From Agromyces mediolanus (GTDB lineage: Bacteria; Actinomycetota; Actinomycetes; Actinomycetales; Microbacteriaceae), in NCBI RefSeq assembly GCF_023715325.1, contig NZ_JAMBNX010000001.1, forward strand, positions 434,001 to 498,000: DNA of 64,000 nucleotides, in the 5' to 3' direction. A model generated the notes under the pieces. That model made no database searches, was not told the origin of the DNA, and saw only the letters and a list, made by a program, of their open reading frames with translations. The position numbers were made by a program, and so were the translations under genes. This document shows, piece after piece, positions 47,844 to 57,287 of the stretch; the stretch's first letter is position 1, and each line of letters opens with the position of its first letter.

Positions 47844-48785
47844 ATGCTCACCTTCACACTCAAACGGCTCGTCTCCGGGGTGATCCTCCTCGTCGTCGTG
47901 GCGACCGCGACCTTCTTCCTCGCGCACGCCGCGATCCCCGACCCCACCCTCGGGCTCCTCGGCAGCGCCGCCACCCCAGAGGCGCAGCAGGCGCTCGCGG
48001 CGAAGATCGGCACCGACCGCCCCGTGATCGTGCAGTTCGGCGACTGGATCGCCGGGCTCTTCCGCGGCGACCTCGGCGATTCCTGGAAGAACTTCCAGCC
48101 GGTCGGCGCGCAGATCGCGCTGAAGCTCCCCGTCACCCTCTCCGTGGTGACCGCCGCCGTGCTGCTCTCCGCCGTGCTCGGCGGCCTGCTCGGCGTGCTC
48201 GCCGGCCTCCGCCCCGGCACCTGGATCGACAAGCTCGTGAAGGCCGGCGCCGTCGTCCTCTTCGCGCTGCCCGGCTTCTGGGTGGCGCTCCTGCTCGTGA
48301 TGACCTTCGCGGTGCAGCTGAAGTGGTTCCCCGCGGTCGGCTACGTGCAGCCGCAGGAATCGGTCGGCGGATGGCTCCAATCGATCACCCTGCCCGCGAT
48401 CTCGCTCGCGCTCGGCGCCGTCGTGATGATCGCCGAACAGCTCCGCAACGCGATCATCCGCGCCGACGGCCTCGACTACATGCGCACGCTCCGAAGCCGC
48501 GGCCTGCCGCAGTGGCGGATCGTCGTGCATCTGCTGCGGAACTCCGCCCCGCCGTCGCTGACGATCCTCGCCCTCATGTTCGTGGGACTCCTGTCCGGCG
48601 CCATCATCGTCGAGCAGATCTTCGCCCTGCCCGGCATCGGCCCGCTCACGCAGGCGTCCTCGCAGAACGGCGACATCCCGATGCTGCTCGGCATCACCGT
48701 CGTGACGGTCGTCTTCGTCGTCATCATCAACTTCCTGCTCGACATCCTGCTCGGCTGGATCAACCCGAAGGCGCGTGTGAAGTGA
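47844..48785 (+). CDS. ABC importer permease (DppB type)
   Basis: 313 residues. First membrane helix MLTFTLKRLVSGVILLVVVA, six membrane segments in all. The EAA loop that docks the ATPase includes RADGLDYMRTLRSRGLPQWR and the following VVHLLRNSAPPS. GAIIVEQIFALPGIGPLTQA is typical for DppB/NikB. The stop overlaps the GTG of the fused permease-ATPase gene by 4 bp. Confidence 0.92.
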   Translation: MLTFTLKRLVSGVILLVVVATATFFLAHAAIPDPTLGLLGSAATPEAQQALAAKIGTDRPVIVQFGDWIAGLFRGDLGDSWKNFQPVGAQIALKLPVTLSVVTAAVLLSAVLGGLLGVLAGLRPGTWIDKLVKAGAVVLFALPGFWVALLLVMTFAVQLKWFPAVGYVQPQESVGGWLQSITLPAISLALGAVVMIAEQLRNAIIRADGLDYMRTLRSRGLPQWRIVVHLLRNSAPPSLTILALMFVGLLSGAIIVEQIFALPGIGPLTQASSQNGDIPMLLGITVVTVVFVVIINFLLDILLGWINPKARVK

Positions 48786-50680
48786 CCTCCCCGCTGACCG
48801 AGAACATCGACACCCGCGCCTCGCGTCGCGGTTCCACCTTCGTCCGGCTGCTGAAGCGTCCTGCCGGGGCGGTCTCCTTCGGCATCCTCGTGCTGATCGT
48901 GCTCGTCGCGGTGTTCGCCCCGCTGCTCGCGCCGTACGACCCGAACTTCGTCGACCTCTCCATCACCCGCGCGCCGCCCAGCCCCGAGCACCTGCTCGGC
49001 GGCGACACCACCGGCCGCGATGTGCTGAGCCGGCTGATCTGGGGCACCCAGATCACCCTGTGGGGCGCCCTCGTCGCGATCGTGACCTCGCTCGTCATCG
49101 GCGTGCCCTCCGGCCTCGCGGCGGGCTACTTCGGCGGCGCGACCGACCGCATCGGCACCTGGATCAGCGACGCCGTGCAGTCCGTGCCCGGCATGATCAT
49201 CCTGCTCATCGTCGGCGCGAACACGGGCAACGACTTCAACCTGCTCATGGTCACGGTCGGTGTGTTCATGGCGCCGGGGTACTTCCGTCTCACCCGCGCG
49301 ACGGTGCTCGCCGTGCGCAACGAGGCCTACGTCGACGCGGCGAAGGTGTCCGGGCTCTCGCACGCGCGCATCATGGGCCGGCACGTCATCCGCCCCGTCG
49401 TCGCGCCGATCGTCATCCAGTCCGCGCTCACCGCGGGCATGGCGATGGGCATGCAGGCCGGCCTGCAGTTCCTCGGCATCGGCGGCGGCACCACCCCCGG
49501 CTGGGGTGCCGCGATGAACGAGGGGTTCCGGGTCATGCGCACCGACCCGCTGCTGCTGCTCTGGCCCTCGCTCGCCCTCGGCATCTCGATCGCCGCCCTC
49601 GCGGTGCTCGGCTCGACCCTCGCGGACGTCGTCAGCGTCACGGCACCGCTCCCGTCGCGGAAGGCGCGGCGCGCGCGTCGCGCCGCGGAGCGCGCCGCGG
49701 CCGCCTTGGGCGAGCCGGCCGTCGTCACCGCCTCGACGGGCGCCGTGGCGCACGCCGCGGTGGACTCGGCCGTGCAGATCGAGAACCTGCGGGTGCGCTA
49801 CGAGACCGCCGACGGCGAGGTCGAGGTGGTGCACGGCATCACCCTCGACGTGGCGCCGGGCGAGGTGCTCGGCATCGTCGGCGAGTCCGGCTCCGGCAAG
49901 TCCCAGACGGTCTTCTCGGTGCTCGACCTGCTGCCGAAGACCGGCAGCTACACGGCCGACGCGATCTGGATCGGCGGCGAGGACGTCACCTCGCTCGGGC
50001 GGCGCGACCGGGCGCGTCTGCTCGGCCGCGAGATCGGCTACGTGCCGCAGGAGCCGATGACGAACCTCGACCCCTCGTTCACGATCGGGCACCAGCTCAC
50101 CGAGCCGCTCCGCGCCGTGCACGGCCTGAGCGGCGCCGAGGCGAAGGCCAGGGCGCTCGCCATGCTCGAGCGCGTCGGCATCGCCGACCCGCCGCGGGTG
50201 ATGCGGGCGTACCCGCACGAGCTGTCCGGCGGCATGGCCCAGCGCGTGCTCATCGCCGGGGCGATCGCCGCGAAGCCCTCGGTGCTCGTCGCCGACGAGC
50301 CGACCACGGCGCTCGATGTGACGGTGCAGGCCGAGGTGCTGGAGCTCCTCCGAGAGCTGCAGCAGGAGTACCGGATGGCGCTCGTCATCGTCACCCACAA
50401 CTTCGGCGTCGTCGCCGACATCTGCGACCGCGTCGTCGTCATGCGGCACGGCTCGATCGTCGAGATCGGCGAGGTGTCGCAGCTCTTCTCGAACCCCGAG
50501 GACGACTACACCCGCGAGCTCATCGCCGCCTCGCTCGACGGGGCCGAGAGCCGTGCCGAGCTCGACCGGGCCTTCGTCGCGGCGCACGCGGCAGCCTCGC
50601 CGGGCGCCGTCGACGGCGCCGGGCTCGCCCCGGACCCGGATGCCTCGACCGAGGCCGACCGCAAGGAGGTGCGCGCATGA
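48782..50680 (+). CDS. Fused DppC-type permease and DppD-type ATPase
   Basis: 632 residues from GTG 48782. Residues about 1-295 are a DppC/NikC permease: GAVSFGILVLIVLVAVFAPL, EHLLGGDTTGRDVLSRLIWG, EAA loop VRNEAYVDAAKVSGLSHARI. After a basic/Ala-rich linker, residues about 325-600 form a complete ATPase: Walker A IVGESGSGKSQTVFSVLDLL with Lys near 373, Q-loop YVPQEPMTNLDPS, signature LSGGMAQRV, Walker B VLVADEPTTALDVTVQAEVL, switch IVTHNFG. One polypeptide thus supplies a membrane half and a nucleotide-binding half. The frame is clean, so this is a real fusion, not a sequencing error. Confidence 0.92.
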   Translation: MTSPLTENIDTRASRRGSTFVRLLKRPAGAVSFGILVLIVLVAVFAPLLAPYDPNFVDLSITRAPPSPEHLLGGDTTGRDVLSRLIWGTQITLWGALVAIVTSLVIGVPSGLAAGYFGGATDRIGTWISDAVQSVPGMIILLIVGANTGNDFNLLMVTVGVFMAPGYFRLTRATVLAVRNEAYVDAAKVSGLSHARIMGRHVIRPVVAPIVIQSALTAGMAMGMQAGLQFLGIGGGTTPGWGAAMNEGFRVMRTDPLLLLWPSLALGISIAALAVLGSTLADVVSVTAPLPSRKARRARRAAERAAAALGEPAVVTASTGAVAHAAVDSAVQIENLRVRYETADGEVEVVHGITLDVAPGEVLGIVGESGSGKSQTVFSVLDLLPKTGSYTADAIWIGGEDVTSLGRRDRARLLGREIGYVPQEPMTNLDPSFTIGHQLTEPLRAVHGLSGAEAKARALAMLERVGIADPPRVMRAYPHELSGGMAQRVLIAGAIAAKPSVLVADEPTTALDVTVQAEVLELLRELQQEYRMALVIVTHNFGVVADICDRVVVMRHGSIVEIGEVSQLFSNPEDDYTRELIAASLDGAESRAELDRAFVAAHAAASPGAVDGAGLAPDPDASTEADRKEVRA

Positions 50681-51531
50681 GCGCGACCGCATCCGCTCCC
50701 GCCGCCCGCGGGCCGTTGCTCGAGGCGAAGGACGTCGTCGTCGAGTACGGCACGCGGCGCAAGCCCGACCGCGTGCTGCACGAGGTCTCGCTCGAGATCG
50801 CACCGGGCGAGTGCCTCGGCCTCGTCGGCGAATCCGGCTCGGGCAAGTCCACCCTCGGCAAGGCGATCCTCGGTCTCGTTCCCGTCGCGGGCGGCTCGAT
50901 CACCTTCGACGGTCGCGACATCACGCACGCCACCGGCCGCGACCGCCGGTCGCTCGCCGCCGACATCCAGGTCGTCTTCCAGGACCCGTACGGCTCCCTC
51001 GACCCGCTGATGACCGTCGGCGACATCCTGGCCGAACCGCTCGCCACCGCCGGCGCGAGCCGCGCCGAGGCGAAGGCCGTGGTGGGCGAGATGCTCGACC
51101 GGGTGCGGCTGCCGAAGCAGGTGCTCGACCGCTACCCGAGCGAGTTCTCCGGCGGGCAGCGGCAGCGCATCGCGATCGCGCGGGCGCTCGTGCGCCGGCC
51201 GAAGCTCATCATCTGCGACGAGCCGGTGAGCGCGCTCGACCTCACGACGCAGGCGACGATCCTCGACCTGTTCATCGAGCTGCAGCGCGACACCGGGGTC
51301 TCGTACCTCTTCGTCTCGCACGACCTCGGCGTCGTGCGCCGCGTCTGCCACCGGGTCGCCGTGATGTACCGCGGCCGCATCGTCGAGACGGGCGACGGCG
51401 AGCACGTGACGGGCGACCCGCAGGACGCCTACAGCCGTCGGTTGCTGATGGCCTCCCCGGTCGCAGACCCCGCGCTGCAGGTCGAGCGCCGCGCGGCCTG
51501 GCTCGCGCTCCGCAGCGAGCACGCCGCCTGA
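50677..51531 (+). CDS. ABC importer ATPase (DppF type)
   Basis: 284 residues from ATG 50677 with AAGGAGGTG upstream. Walker A VGESGSGKSTLGKAILGLVP, Q-loop VVFQDPYGSLDP, signature FSGGQRQRIAIARAL, Walker B LIICDEPVSALDLTTQATIL, H-loop FVSHDLGVV. It partners the ATPase half of the fused protein. It ends the importer operon before a strong terminator. Confidence 0.92.
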   Translation: MSATASAPAARGPLLEAKDVVVEYGTRRKPDRVLHEVSLEIAPGECLGLVGESGSGKSTLGKAILGLVPVAGGSITFDGRDITHATGRDRRSLAADIQVVFQDPYGSLDPLMTVGDILAEPLATAGASRAEAKAVVGEMLDRVRLPKQVLDRYPSEFSGGQRQRIAIARALVRRPKLIICDEPVSALDLTTQATILDLFIELQRDTGVSYLFVSHDLGVVRRVCHRVAVMYRGRIVETGDGEHVTGDPQDAYSRRLLMASPVADPALQVERRAAWLALRSEHAA

Positions 51532-51594
51532 CGAGGCGGATGCCCGGCGAAGCCGGGCGCCGCCAGAGGCGGATGCCGACCGCATCCGGCACGG

Positions 51595-51627
51595 CGAAGG
51601 GCCCCGCTCATCGAGCGGGGCCCTTCG
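51595..51627. terminator. Bidirectional hairpin terminator
   Basis: A perfect 15-bp stem, CGAAGGGCCCCGCTC (51595-51609) and GAGCGGGGCCCTTCG (51613-51627), with a 3-nt loop, between the convergent importer operon and aldehyde dehydrogenase gene. A smaller hairpin (GCCCGGC-GAA-GCCGGGC) lies about 40 nt upstream. Confidence 0.8.
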
Positions 51628-51642
51628 TCATGCCTGGTCGGC

Positions 51643-53055
51643 TCAGCCGCTGACGACCTGCGGCTCGGCGACGGCCTTCAGACCCTCCACACCGAACTCG
51701 CGGCCATAACCGGACTGCTTCGCCCCGCCGAACGGCACCATCGGGTGCAGGCCGCCGTGCGAGTTGATCCACACCGTGCCGGCCTGCAGGCGCGCGGCGA
51801 TCTCGCGGGCGCGATCGCGGTCCGCCGACCACACGGAGGCGCCCAGGCCGACCTCGAGCTCGTTCGCGAGCCGCACCACCTCGTCGAGGTCCGAGTATCG
51901 GATGACCGGCAGAGCCGGACCGAACTGCTCCTCGACCACGAGGTCGTTGTGCGGGTCGATGTCGGCGACGATCGTCGTCGGGTAGAAGTTGCCGACGGCG
52001 TCGTGGTCGGGGTCGCCACCCAGCACCACGCGGGCGCCGGATGCCTTGGCCGACTCCACGAGGCGGTCGACGATCTCGTATTGGCCGCGGTTCTGCAGCG
52101 GGCCGAGCACGTTCTGCTCGTCGAGCCCGACGCCCATGGGCACGTTCTTCGCGACCTCGACGAGCGCCGCGACGACCTCGTCGTAGACGGAGTCGTGCAC
52201 GTAGAGCCGCTTCAGCGCGGCGCAGGTCTGGCCCGTGTTGATGAACGCGCCCCAGAACAGGTTCTCGGCGATCGCTGCGGGGTCGACGTCGGGCAGCACG
52301 ATGCCGGCGTCGTTGCCGCCGAGCTCGAGCGTGAGCCGGGTGACGTTGTTCGCGCTCGCCTCGATGATGCGCTTGCCGACGGGGGTGGAGCCGGTGAACA
52401 TGATCTTGCCGACCTTGGGGCTCTTCGTGAGCGCGTCGCCCACGGTACGGCCCGGGCCCGCCACGATGTTCAGCACGCCCGCGGGCAGCACCTCGTTCAT
52501 GACGGCGACGAGCGCGAGGCCGGACAGCGTGGTCGTCTCGGCGGGCTTCGCGACCACGGTGTTGCCCATCCGCAGTGAGGGGGCGATCTGCCAGATCGCG
52601 ATCATCATCGGCCAGTTCCACGGCGAGATCGCACCGACGACGCCGATGGGGCGGTAGTGCAGCTCGGCGTAGTTCTCGCCGTCGTCGACGACGACCTCGA
52701 CGGGCAGTGGCGTCTCCGCCGTCGCGCGCAGCCAGGCGACGCAGGCGCCGACCTCGAAGCGGGCGTTCGGGCCGTTCAGCGGCTTGCCCTGCTCGCGCGA
52801 GAGCAGCTCCGCGAGCGGTTCGGCGGACGCCTCGATCGCGTCAGCGGCGCGGTGCAGGTAGCCCCGCCGCTCCTCGTCGGCGAGGGCGGCCCACGCGGGC
52901 TGCGCGGCGACGGCGGTGTCGATCGCGCGCTCGAGCTCGGCGACGTCCTGCACGGGGGCGACGCCGATGAGCTCGCCCGTCGCGGGGTCGTGCACGTCGC
53001 GGGACGGCCCCGACGACGGCGTGATCGCCTCCAGGAGGCGGTCGTAGCTTTCCAT
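51643..53055 (-). CDS. Aldehyde dehydrogenase
   Basis: 470 residues from ATG 53055 (GGAGGA upstream). ALDH fold: SPWNWPMMIAIWQIAPSLRM, KPAETTTLSGLALVAVM, MFTGSTPVGKRIIEASAN, Glu in LTLELGGNDAGIVLPD, catalytic Cys in FINTGQTCAALKRLYV and FGGAKQSGYGREFGVEGLKA. It is divergent from a GMC alcohol oxidoreductase; the pair could oxidise an alcohol to acid via the aldehyde, as choline/betaine-aldehyde pairs do, but the substrate is not shown by sequence. Confidence 0.9.
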   Translation of the reverse strand: MESYDRLLEAITPSSGPSRDVHDPATGELIGVAPVQDVAELERAIDTAVAAQPAWAALADEERRGYLHRAADAIEASAEPLAELLSREQGKPLNGPNARFEVGACVAWLRATAETPLPVEVVVDDGENYAELHYRPIGVVGAISPWNWPMMIAIWQIAPSLRMGNTVVAKPAETTTLSGLALVAVMNEVLPAGVLNIVAGPGRTVGDALTKSPKVGKIMFTGSTPVGKRIIEASANNVTRLTLELGGNDAGIVLPDVDPAAIAENLFWGAFINTGQTCAALKRLYVHDSVYDEVVAALVEVAKNVPMGVGLDEQNVLGPLQNRGQYEIVDRLVESAKASGARVVLGGDPDHDAVGNFYPTTIVADIDPHNDLVVEEQFGPALPVIRYSDLDEVVRLANELEVGLGASVWSADRDRAREIAARLQAGTVWINSHGGLHPMVPFGGAKQSGYGREFGVEGLKAVAEPQVVSG

Positions 53056-53249
53056 GGATTCCTCCACTCAGAGAGTCCGGTCGAGACCGGGTGAATCCGG
53101 TCGGATCCCACGCTACGAGCGCCCGCCCGGGAGGCCTTGACCTGGCGAGCACGAGCGTTGACCGTCTGCGTACGGGGGCGCGCGAGCCCTCGCCGTGATG
53201 CCTCGAGGCTGGCAGCCTCGAGGCATCCCCGATGGAGAGGAAACCGCTC

Positions 53250-54857
53250 GTGGCCGCATCCCCCCAGTCCACCTCCGCCCCCCAGTCCACCCCCGCCCCT
53301 GAGTCCGGCGCCGTCCCCGACGGCGCGCGCCGCGTCGTCGTCGTGGGTGCGGGCTCCGCCGGCAGCGTGATCGCTCGCCGCCTCGTCGATGCCGGTGTCG
53401 CCGTCACCGTGATCGAAGCCGGCGGCGAGGACACGAACCCCGCGATCCACGACCCGAGCCGGATGGGCGAGCTCTGGCACAGCGCGGACGACTGGGACTA
53501 CTTCACCGAGCCGCAGCCCGCCGCGGCCGACCGGCGCCTGCACCTGCCGCGCGGCAAGGTGCTCGGCGGCTCGCACTCCCTGAACGCGATGATCTGGGTG
53601 CGCTGCGCCCCGGCCGACTACGACCACTGGGCGAGCCTCGGCAACGACGGCTGGTCCTGGGACGAAGTGCTGCCCATCTACCGGGACATCGAGCGGTTCT
53701 CGGGCGGCGCCTCGGCGCTGCACGGCGACGGCGGCCTCCTGGATGTCACCGACGACTACCCGCTCGACCCGATCCAGGCCTCGATCATCGACGCCGCCGT
53801 CGAGGAGGGGCTCGAGCACAACCCGGACTACAACGGGGACCACCTCGACGGCGTCTCGCAGGAGCAGGTCACCATGCGCGACGGCCGTCGTCTGAACACC
53901 TACCTCGCCTACCTCGCGCCGGTGCGCGACGCGGTCGACGTCCGCGTCGGCTGCCACGTGCACCGGCTGCTCTTCGCGGAGCCCGAGACCGGCGACGCCC
54001 TCAACGGCGCCGGGCCGCGCGTCGTCGGCGTCGTCTACGAGCAGGACGGCGAGCTGCACGAGCTGCACGCCGACGAGGTCGTGCTCGCGGCCGGCGCGAT
54101 CGACTCGCCGCGGATCCTCCTGCGCAGCGGCATCGGGCCGGCGGACGAGCTCGCCGAGCTCGGCATCGAGGTCGTCGCTGACCTGCCCGGCGTCGGCCGC
54201 AACCTGCACGACCACCTGCTCTCGCCCGTGATCTTCACGACCGAGCGTCCCGTCGGCCCGCCCCACGAGGGCGTCTCGGTGACGCAGACGCACCTGTTCT
54301 GGAGGAGCGACCCCGCCCTCGAGGTGCCCGACACCCAGCCGATCCACTTCAGCGTGCCGATGTACCAGGAGGGCATGACCGGGCCGGGCGACGGCTTCTC
54401 GCTCATGGCCGGGATCGTCACGCCGAAGAGTCGCGGCAGCATCCGCCTGTCCGGTCCCGAGCCGCACGACCCGCTGCGCATCGACCTCGGCGCCCTCACG
54501 CACCCCGACGACGTGCGCTCGCTCGTCGCCTCGGTCGCGCAGTGCCGCCGCATCGGCGGCCGTCCGGCGCTCGCCGAGGCGTGGGGCGCGACCGAGCTGT
54601 ACCCGGGGCCGGAGGTCTCGGACGAGGAGCTCGAGGCGTACGTGCGCTCGACGGCGATCACGTACCACCACCAGGTCGGCACCTGCGCGATGGGCGTCGG
54701 CCCCGACGCCGTGGTCGACCCGAGGCTGCGCGTGCACGGTGTCGCGGGGCTGCGCGTGGCGGATGCCTCGATCATGCCGCGCGTGACGACGGGCAACACG
54801 AACGCCCCGGCCGTGCTCATCGGCGAACAGGCCGCCCGCTTCCTCCTCGCCGACTGA
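53250..54857 (+). CDS. GMC-family FAD alcohol oxidoreductase
   Basis: 535 residues from GTG 53250, chosen because GGAGAGGAA lies 8 nt upstream; ATG 53232 would overlap that site. A Ser/Pro/Ala-rich N-terminal tail precedes the FAD-binding RRVVVVGAGSAGSVIARRLV and the ADP-ribose Glu in VIEAGG. GMC signatures GKVLGGSHSLNAMIWVRCAP and LAAGAIDSPRILLRSGIGPA are present. The C-terminal catalytic region has HHQVGTCAMG and VADASIMPRVTTGNTNAPAV. It is related to choline and other alcohol dehydrogenases. No signal peptide. Confidence 0.88.
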   Translation: MAASPQSTSAPQSTPAPESGAVPDGARRVVVVGAGSAGSVIARRLVDAGVAVTVIEAGGEDTNPAIHDPSRMGELWHSADDWDYFTEPQPAAADRRLHLPRGKVLGGSHSLNAMIWVRCAPADYDHWASLGNDGWSWDEVLPIYRDIERFSGGASALHGDGGLLDVTDDYPLDPIQASIIDAAVEEGLEHNPDYNGDHLDGVSQEQVTMRDGRRLNTYLAYLAPVRDAVDVRVGCHVHRLLFAEPETGDALNGAGPRVVGVVYEQDGELHELHADEVVLAAGAIDSPRILLRSGIGPADELAELGIEVVADLPGVGRNLHDHLLSPVIFTTERPVGPPHEGVSVTQTHLFWRSDPALEVPDTQPIHFSVPMYQEGMTGPGDGFSLMAGIVTPKSRGSIRLSGPEPHDPLRIDLGALTHPDDVRSLVASVAQCRRIGGRPALAEAWGATELYPGPEVSDEELEAYVRSTAITYHHQVGTCAMGVGPDAVVDPRLRVHGVAGLRVADASIMPRVTTGNTNAPAVLIGEQAARFLLAD

Positions 54858-54875
54858 CCGCCCCGACCACTTCGC

Positions 54876-54909
54876 GAGTTGCCCGACTTTCATGAAAGTC
54901 GGGCAACTC
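54876..54909. repeat. 34-bp perfect palindrome, copy 1
   Basis: GAGTTGCCCGACTTTCA followed by its exact reverse complement, 18 nt after the GMC gene stop and 22 nt before the convergent MFS stop. As RNA it forms a 15-bp stem with a CATG loop. Identical copies at 62020 and 63891. Probably a bidirectional terminator and a member of a repeat family. Confidence 0.9.
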
Positions 54910-54930
54910 CGGTTGGGGGTGGGGGTGGGT

Positions 54931-56172
54931 TCAGGGGGCGAGGGTGCCGCGGCGGCGGAGGACGGGGAACACGACCGCCCAGCCGAGCGCGAGTGCGACG
55001 AGCGCGCCCGCCGCGATCGTCGAGCCCATCGCGAGGGCCGTCGCCCCGGTCAGCGAGGCGAGCGGCGCCACGATGGGGCCGACGGTGAACTGCGCGGTGC
55101 CGAGGACGGCGGATGCCGTGCCGGCCCGTTCCCCGTGCGCCGAGAGCGCGAGGGTCGAACCGTTCGGGCCGCCCACGCCGACGCTCGCGAGGAAGAGCCC
55201 GAGCGCGAGGATCACCCAGAGCGCGCTGCCGGCGACGGCGCCGCCGAGGAGCGCCAGGGCGCAGGCCGCGGTCACGCTGAGGCCGATCAGGTACATCCGC
55301 GCCGGTCCGGTCCGCCGCACGAGCACCCGGCTGAGCTGCGCGCCGGCCATGTTCGCCACGGCGTTCGCCGCGAAGCACAGCGAGAACAGCTGTGGGCTCA
55401 GGCCGAACTCGTCCTGCAGCACGAAGCTCGACATCGAGAGGTAGGCGAAGAACGCCACTCCGCCCGCCGCCGAGGCGCCGAGCACGGCGAGGAACAGCCC
55501 GTCGCGGGCGAGGGCACCGAGGTGCCGGCCGCTCGCGGCGAAGCCGCCGCCGTGCCGCCGCTCGGGCGGCAGCGTCTCGCGCATGAGGGTGAGTGCGAGC
55601 ACGAAGAGCAGACCGCCGACACCGCCGAGCACGCCGAAGATGCCCCGCCAGTCCATGACGAGCGCGAGCTGTCCGCCGATGACGGGCGCCACGATCGGGG
55701 CCGAGGCGCTGACGAGCATCAGCAGGGAGAGCATGCGGCTGAGCTCCGCCCCCGCGTAGAGGTCGCGGGCGACGGCGAGGCAGATCACGATGCCGGCCGA
55801 TCCCGCGAGCCCTTGCAGGAAGCGGGCGACGAGCAGCACCTCGATACTCGGCGCCGCGACGCAGGCGAGCGAGAGCAGGGTGAACAACGCCACCCCGACG
55901 AGGAGGGGGCGGCGCCGCCCGAAGCGGTCGCTCAGCGGACCGGCGACGAGCTGACCGAGGCCCAGCCCGATCATGCACACCGACATCGTCGCCTGGGCGA
56001 GGGCGTCGCTCGTGCCGAGACTCGTCGCGAGCTGCGGCAGGCTCGGCAGATAGAGGTCCATCGAGAGCGGGCCGAAGGCCTCGAGCAGGCCGAGCACGAG
56101 CATCGCCCGGCCGACGCCCATGACGGGGCGGGCGGGGCCGGCGGTCGGGGTGGCTCCCGCATCGGGCGTCAC
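54931..56172 (-). CDS. MFS transporter, Bcr/CflA drug-efflux type
   Basis: 413 residues from GTG 56172, overlapping the stop of the upstream esterase gene by 4 bp. Twelve membrane segments. It opens with LVLGLLEAFGPLSMDLYLPS and LPQLATSLGTSDALAQATMS, the Bcr/CflA pattern. Motif A is GPLSDRFGRRRPLLVGVALF. This subfamily exports drugs, sulfonamides or metabolites by proton antiport. Coupling to an esterase gene suggests export or uptake of the esterase substrate or product. Confidence 0.87.
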   Translation of the reverse strand: MTPDAGATPTAGPARPVMGVGRAMLVLGLLEAFGPLSMDLYLPSLPQLATSLGTSDALAQATMSVCMIGLGLGQLVAGPLSDRFGRRRPLLVGVALFTLLSLACVAAPSIEVLLVARFLQGLAGSAGIVICLAVARDLYAGAELSRMLSLLMLVSASAPIVAPVIGGQLALVMDWRGIFGVLGGVGGLLFVLALTLMRETLPPERRHGGGFAASGRHLGALARDGLFLAVLGASAAGGVAFFAYLSMSSFVLQDEFGLSPQLFSLCFAANAVANMAGAQLSRVLVRRTGPARMYLIGLSVTAACALALLGGAVAGSALWVILALGLFLASVGVGGPNGSTLALSAHGERAGTASAVLGTAQFTVGPIVAPLASLTGATALAMGSTIAAGALVALALGWAVVFPVLRRRGTLAP

Positions 56173-57173
56173 GCGGACGGCTCGGACGGCAGGACGCCGA
56201 GCGTGCGCCGGAGCCAGCTGTCGCGCGCCTCGTTCGCCGCCCGGGAGACGATCGCCTCGGGCGAGAAGCCCGAGAAGCCGTGGTACGCGCCGGCCCAGAC
56301 GTGCAGTTCGGCCTGGCCCCCGGCGGCCCAGATCCGCGAGGCGTAGGCGACCGTCTCGTCGCGGAACACCTCCGCCGCGCCGACCTCGAGGTAGGCGGGC
56401 GGCAGGCCGCCGAGCTCGGCGGCGCGTGCGGGCGCGACGGCGGGGGAGACGTCGTCGCCGAAGCGGCGGTCGCCCAGCACGGCGGTCCAGGCGGTGTCGT
56501 TGTTGTTGCGGTCCCACGCGCCGATGCCGTCGTACTGGCGGCTCGAGACGGTTTCGTTGCGGTCGTCGAGCATCGGGCAGTTGAGCAGCTGTCCGGCGAG
56601 GCGGGGCCCACCGCGCCCGCGCGCGAGCAGCGAGACGCCGGCGGAGAGGCCGCCGCCCGCGCTCGCGCCCGAGACGATGATCCGCTCGGGGTCGACGCCG
56701 AGTTCGGCGGCGTGCGCGGCGAACCACTCGAGCGCCGCGTAGCAGTCCTCGACGGCGGCGGGTCCCGGGTGCTCGGGGGCGAGCCGGTACTCGACGGCGA
56801 CGCCGACGGTGCCGTAGCGCAGCGCGAGCTCGATGAGCTCGGGGGTGCCGAAGAAGCGGGTGCCGAGCACGAGGCCGCCGCCGTGGATGCTGAGCACGCC
56901 GGGGGCGGCCTCGGCGCGCTCGCGGGGGCGGATGATCGTCACCTCGAGGTCGGGGGCACCGGCCGGGCCGGGCACGCGGCGGTGCTCGAACTCGAGCGGC
57001 AGCTCGCCGAGCTGCGCCTCGATCGGCGGGATGACGGTGGCGAAGTGCGCCCGGTTCGCGAGGATCGTGTCGGCCCGGAGCGGGATGCGCTCGACGAGCT
57101 CGAGGAAGGCGGCGAGCCCCGGCTCGAGGGCGGGGTCGTAGGGCACCGGGATGGGCGCGGCGTCGGTGGTCAT
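56169..57173 (-). CDS. HSL-type alpha/beta hydrolase (esterase), paralogue A
   Basis: 334 residues from ATG 57173. Hormone-sensitive-lipase family: oxyanion HGGG in GVLSIHGGGLVLGTRFFG, nucleophile in IIVSGASAGGGLSAGVSLLA, acid in YLEVGAAEVFRDE and His in VWAGAYHGFSGF. Cytoplasmic. It is clearly homologous along its whole length to the gene at 57288-58271 (VEYRLAPEHPGPAAVEDCYA versus VEYRLAPEHPYPAGVEDNYA). Hydrolyses carboxylic esters; natural substrate unknown. Confidence 0.87.
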   Translation of the reverse strand: MTTDAAPIPVPYDPALEPGLAAFLELVERIPLRADTILANRAHFATVIPPIEAQLGELPLEFEHRRVPGPAGAPDLEVTIIRPRERAEAAPGVLSIHGGGLVLGTRFFGTPELIELALRYGTVGVAVEYRLAPEHPGPAAVEDCYAALEWFAAHAAELGVDPERIIVSGASAGGGLSAGVSLLARGRGGPRLAGQLLNCPMLDDRNETVSSRQYDGIGAWDRNNNDTAWTAVLGDRRFGDDVSPAVAPARAAELGGLPPAYLEVGAAEVFRDETVAYASRIWAAGGQAELHVWAGAYHGFSGFSPEAIVSRAANEARDSWLRRTLGVLPSEPSA

Positions 57174-57287
57174 CGGGACTCCCTCGTTCCGGTGGTGGTG
57201 GCGGTGTGCGGTGTGCGGGTCCGAGTCGTCCGTGCCGGCGGGGCAGGCGTTCCGCCGGCACGGACGTCGGGGTCGGTGGGTGCGGGG

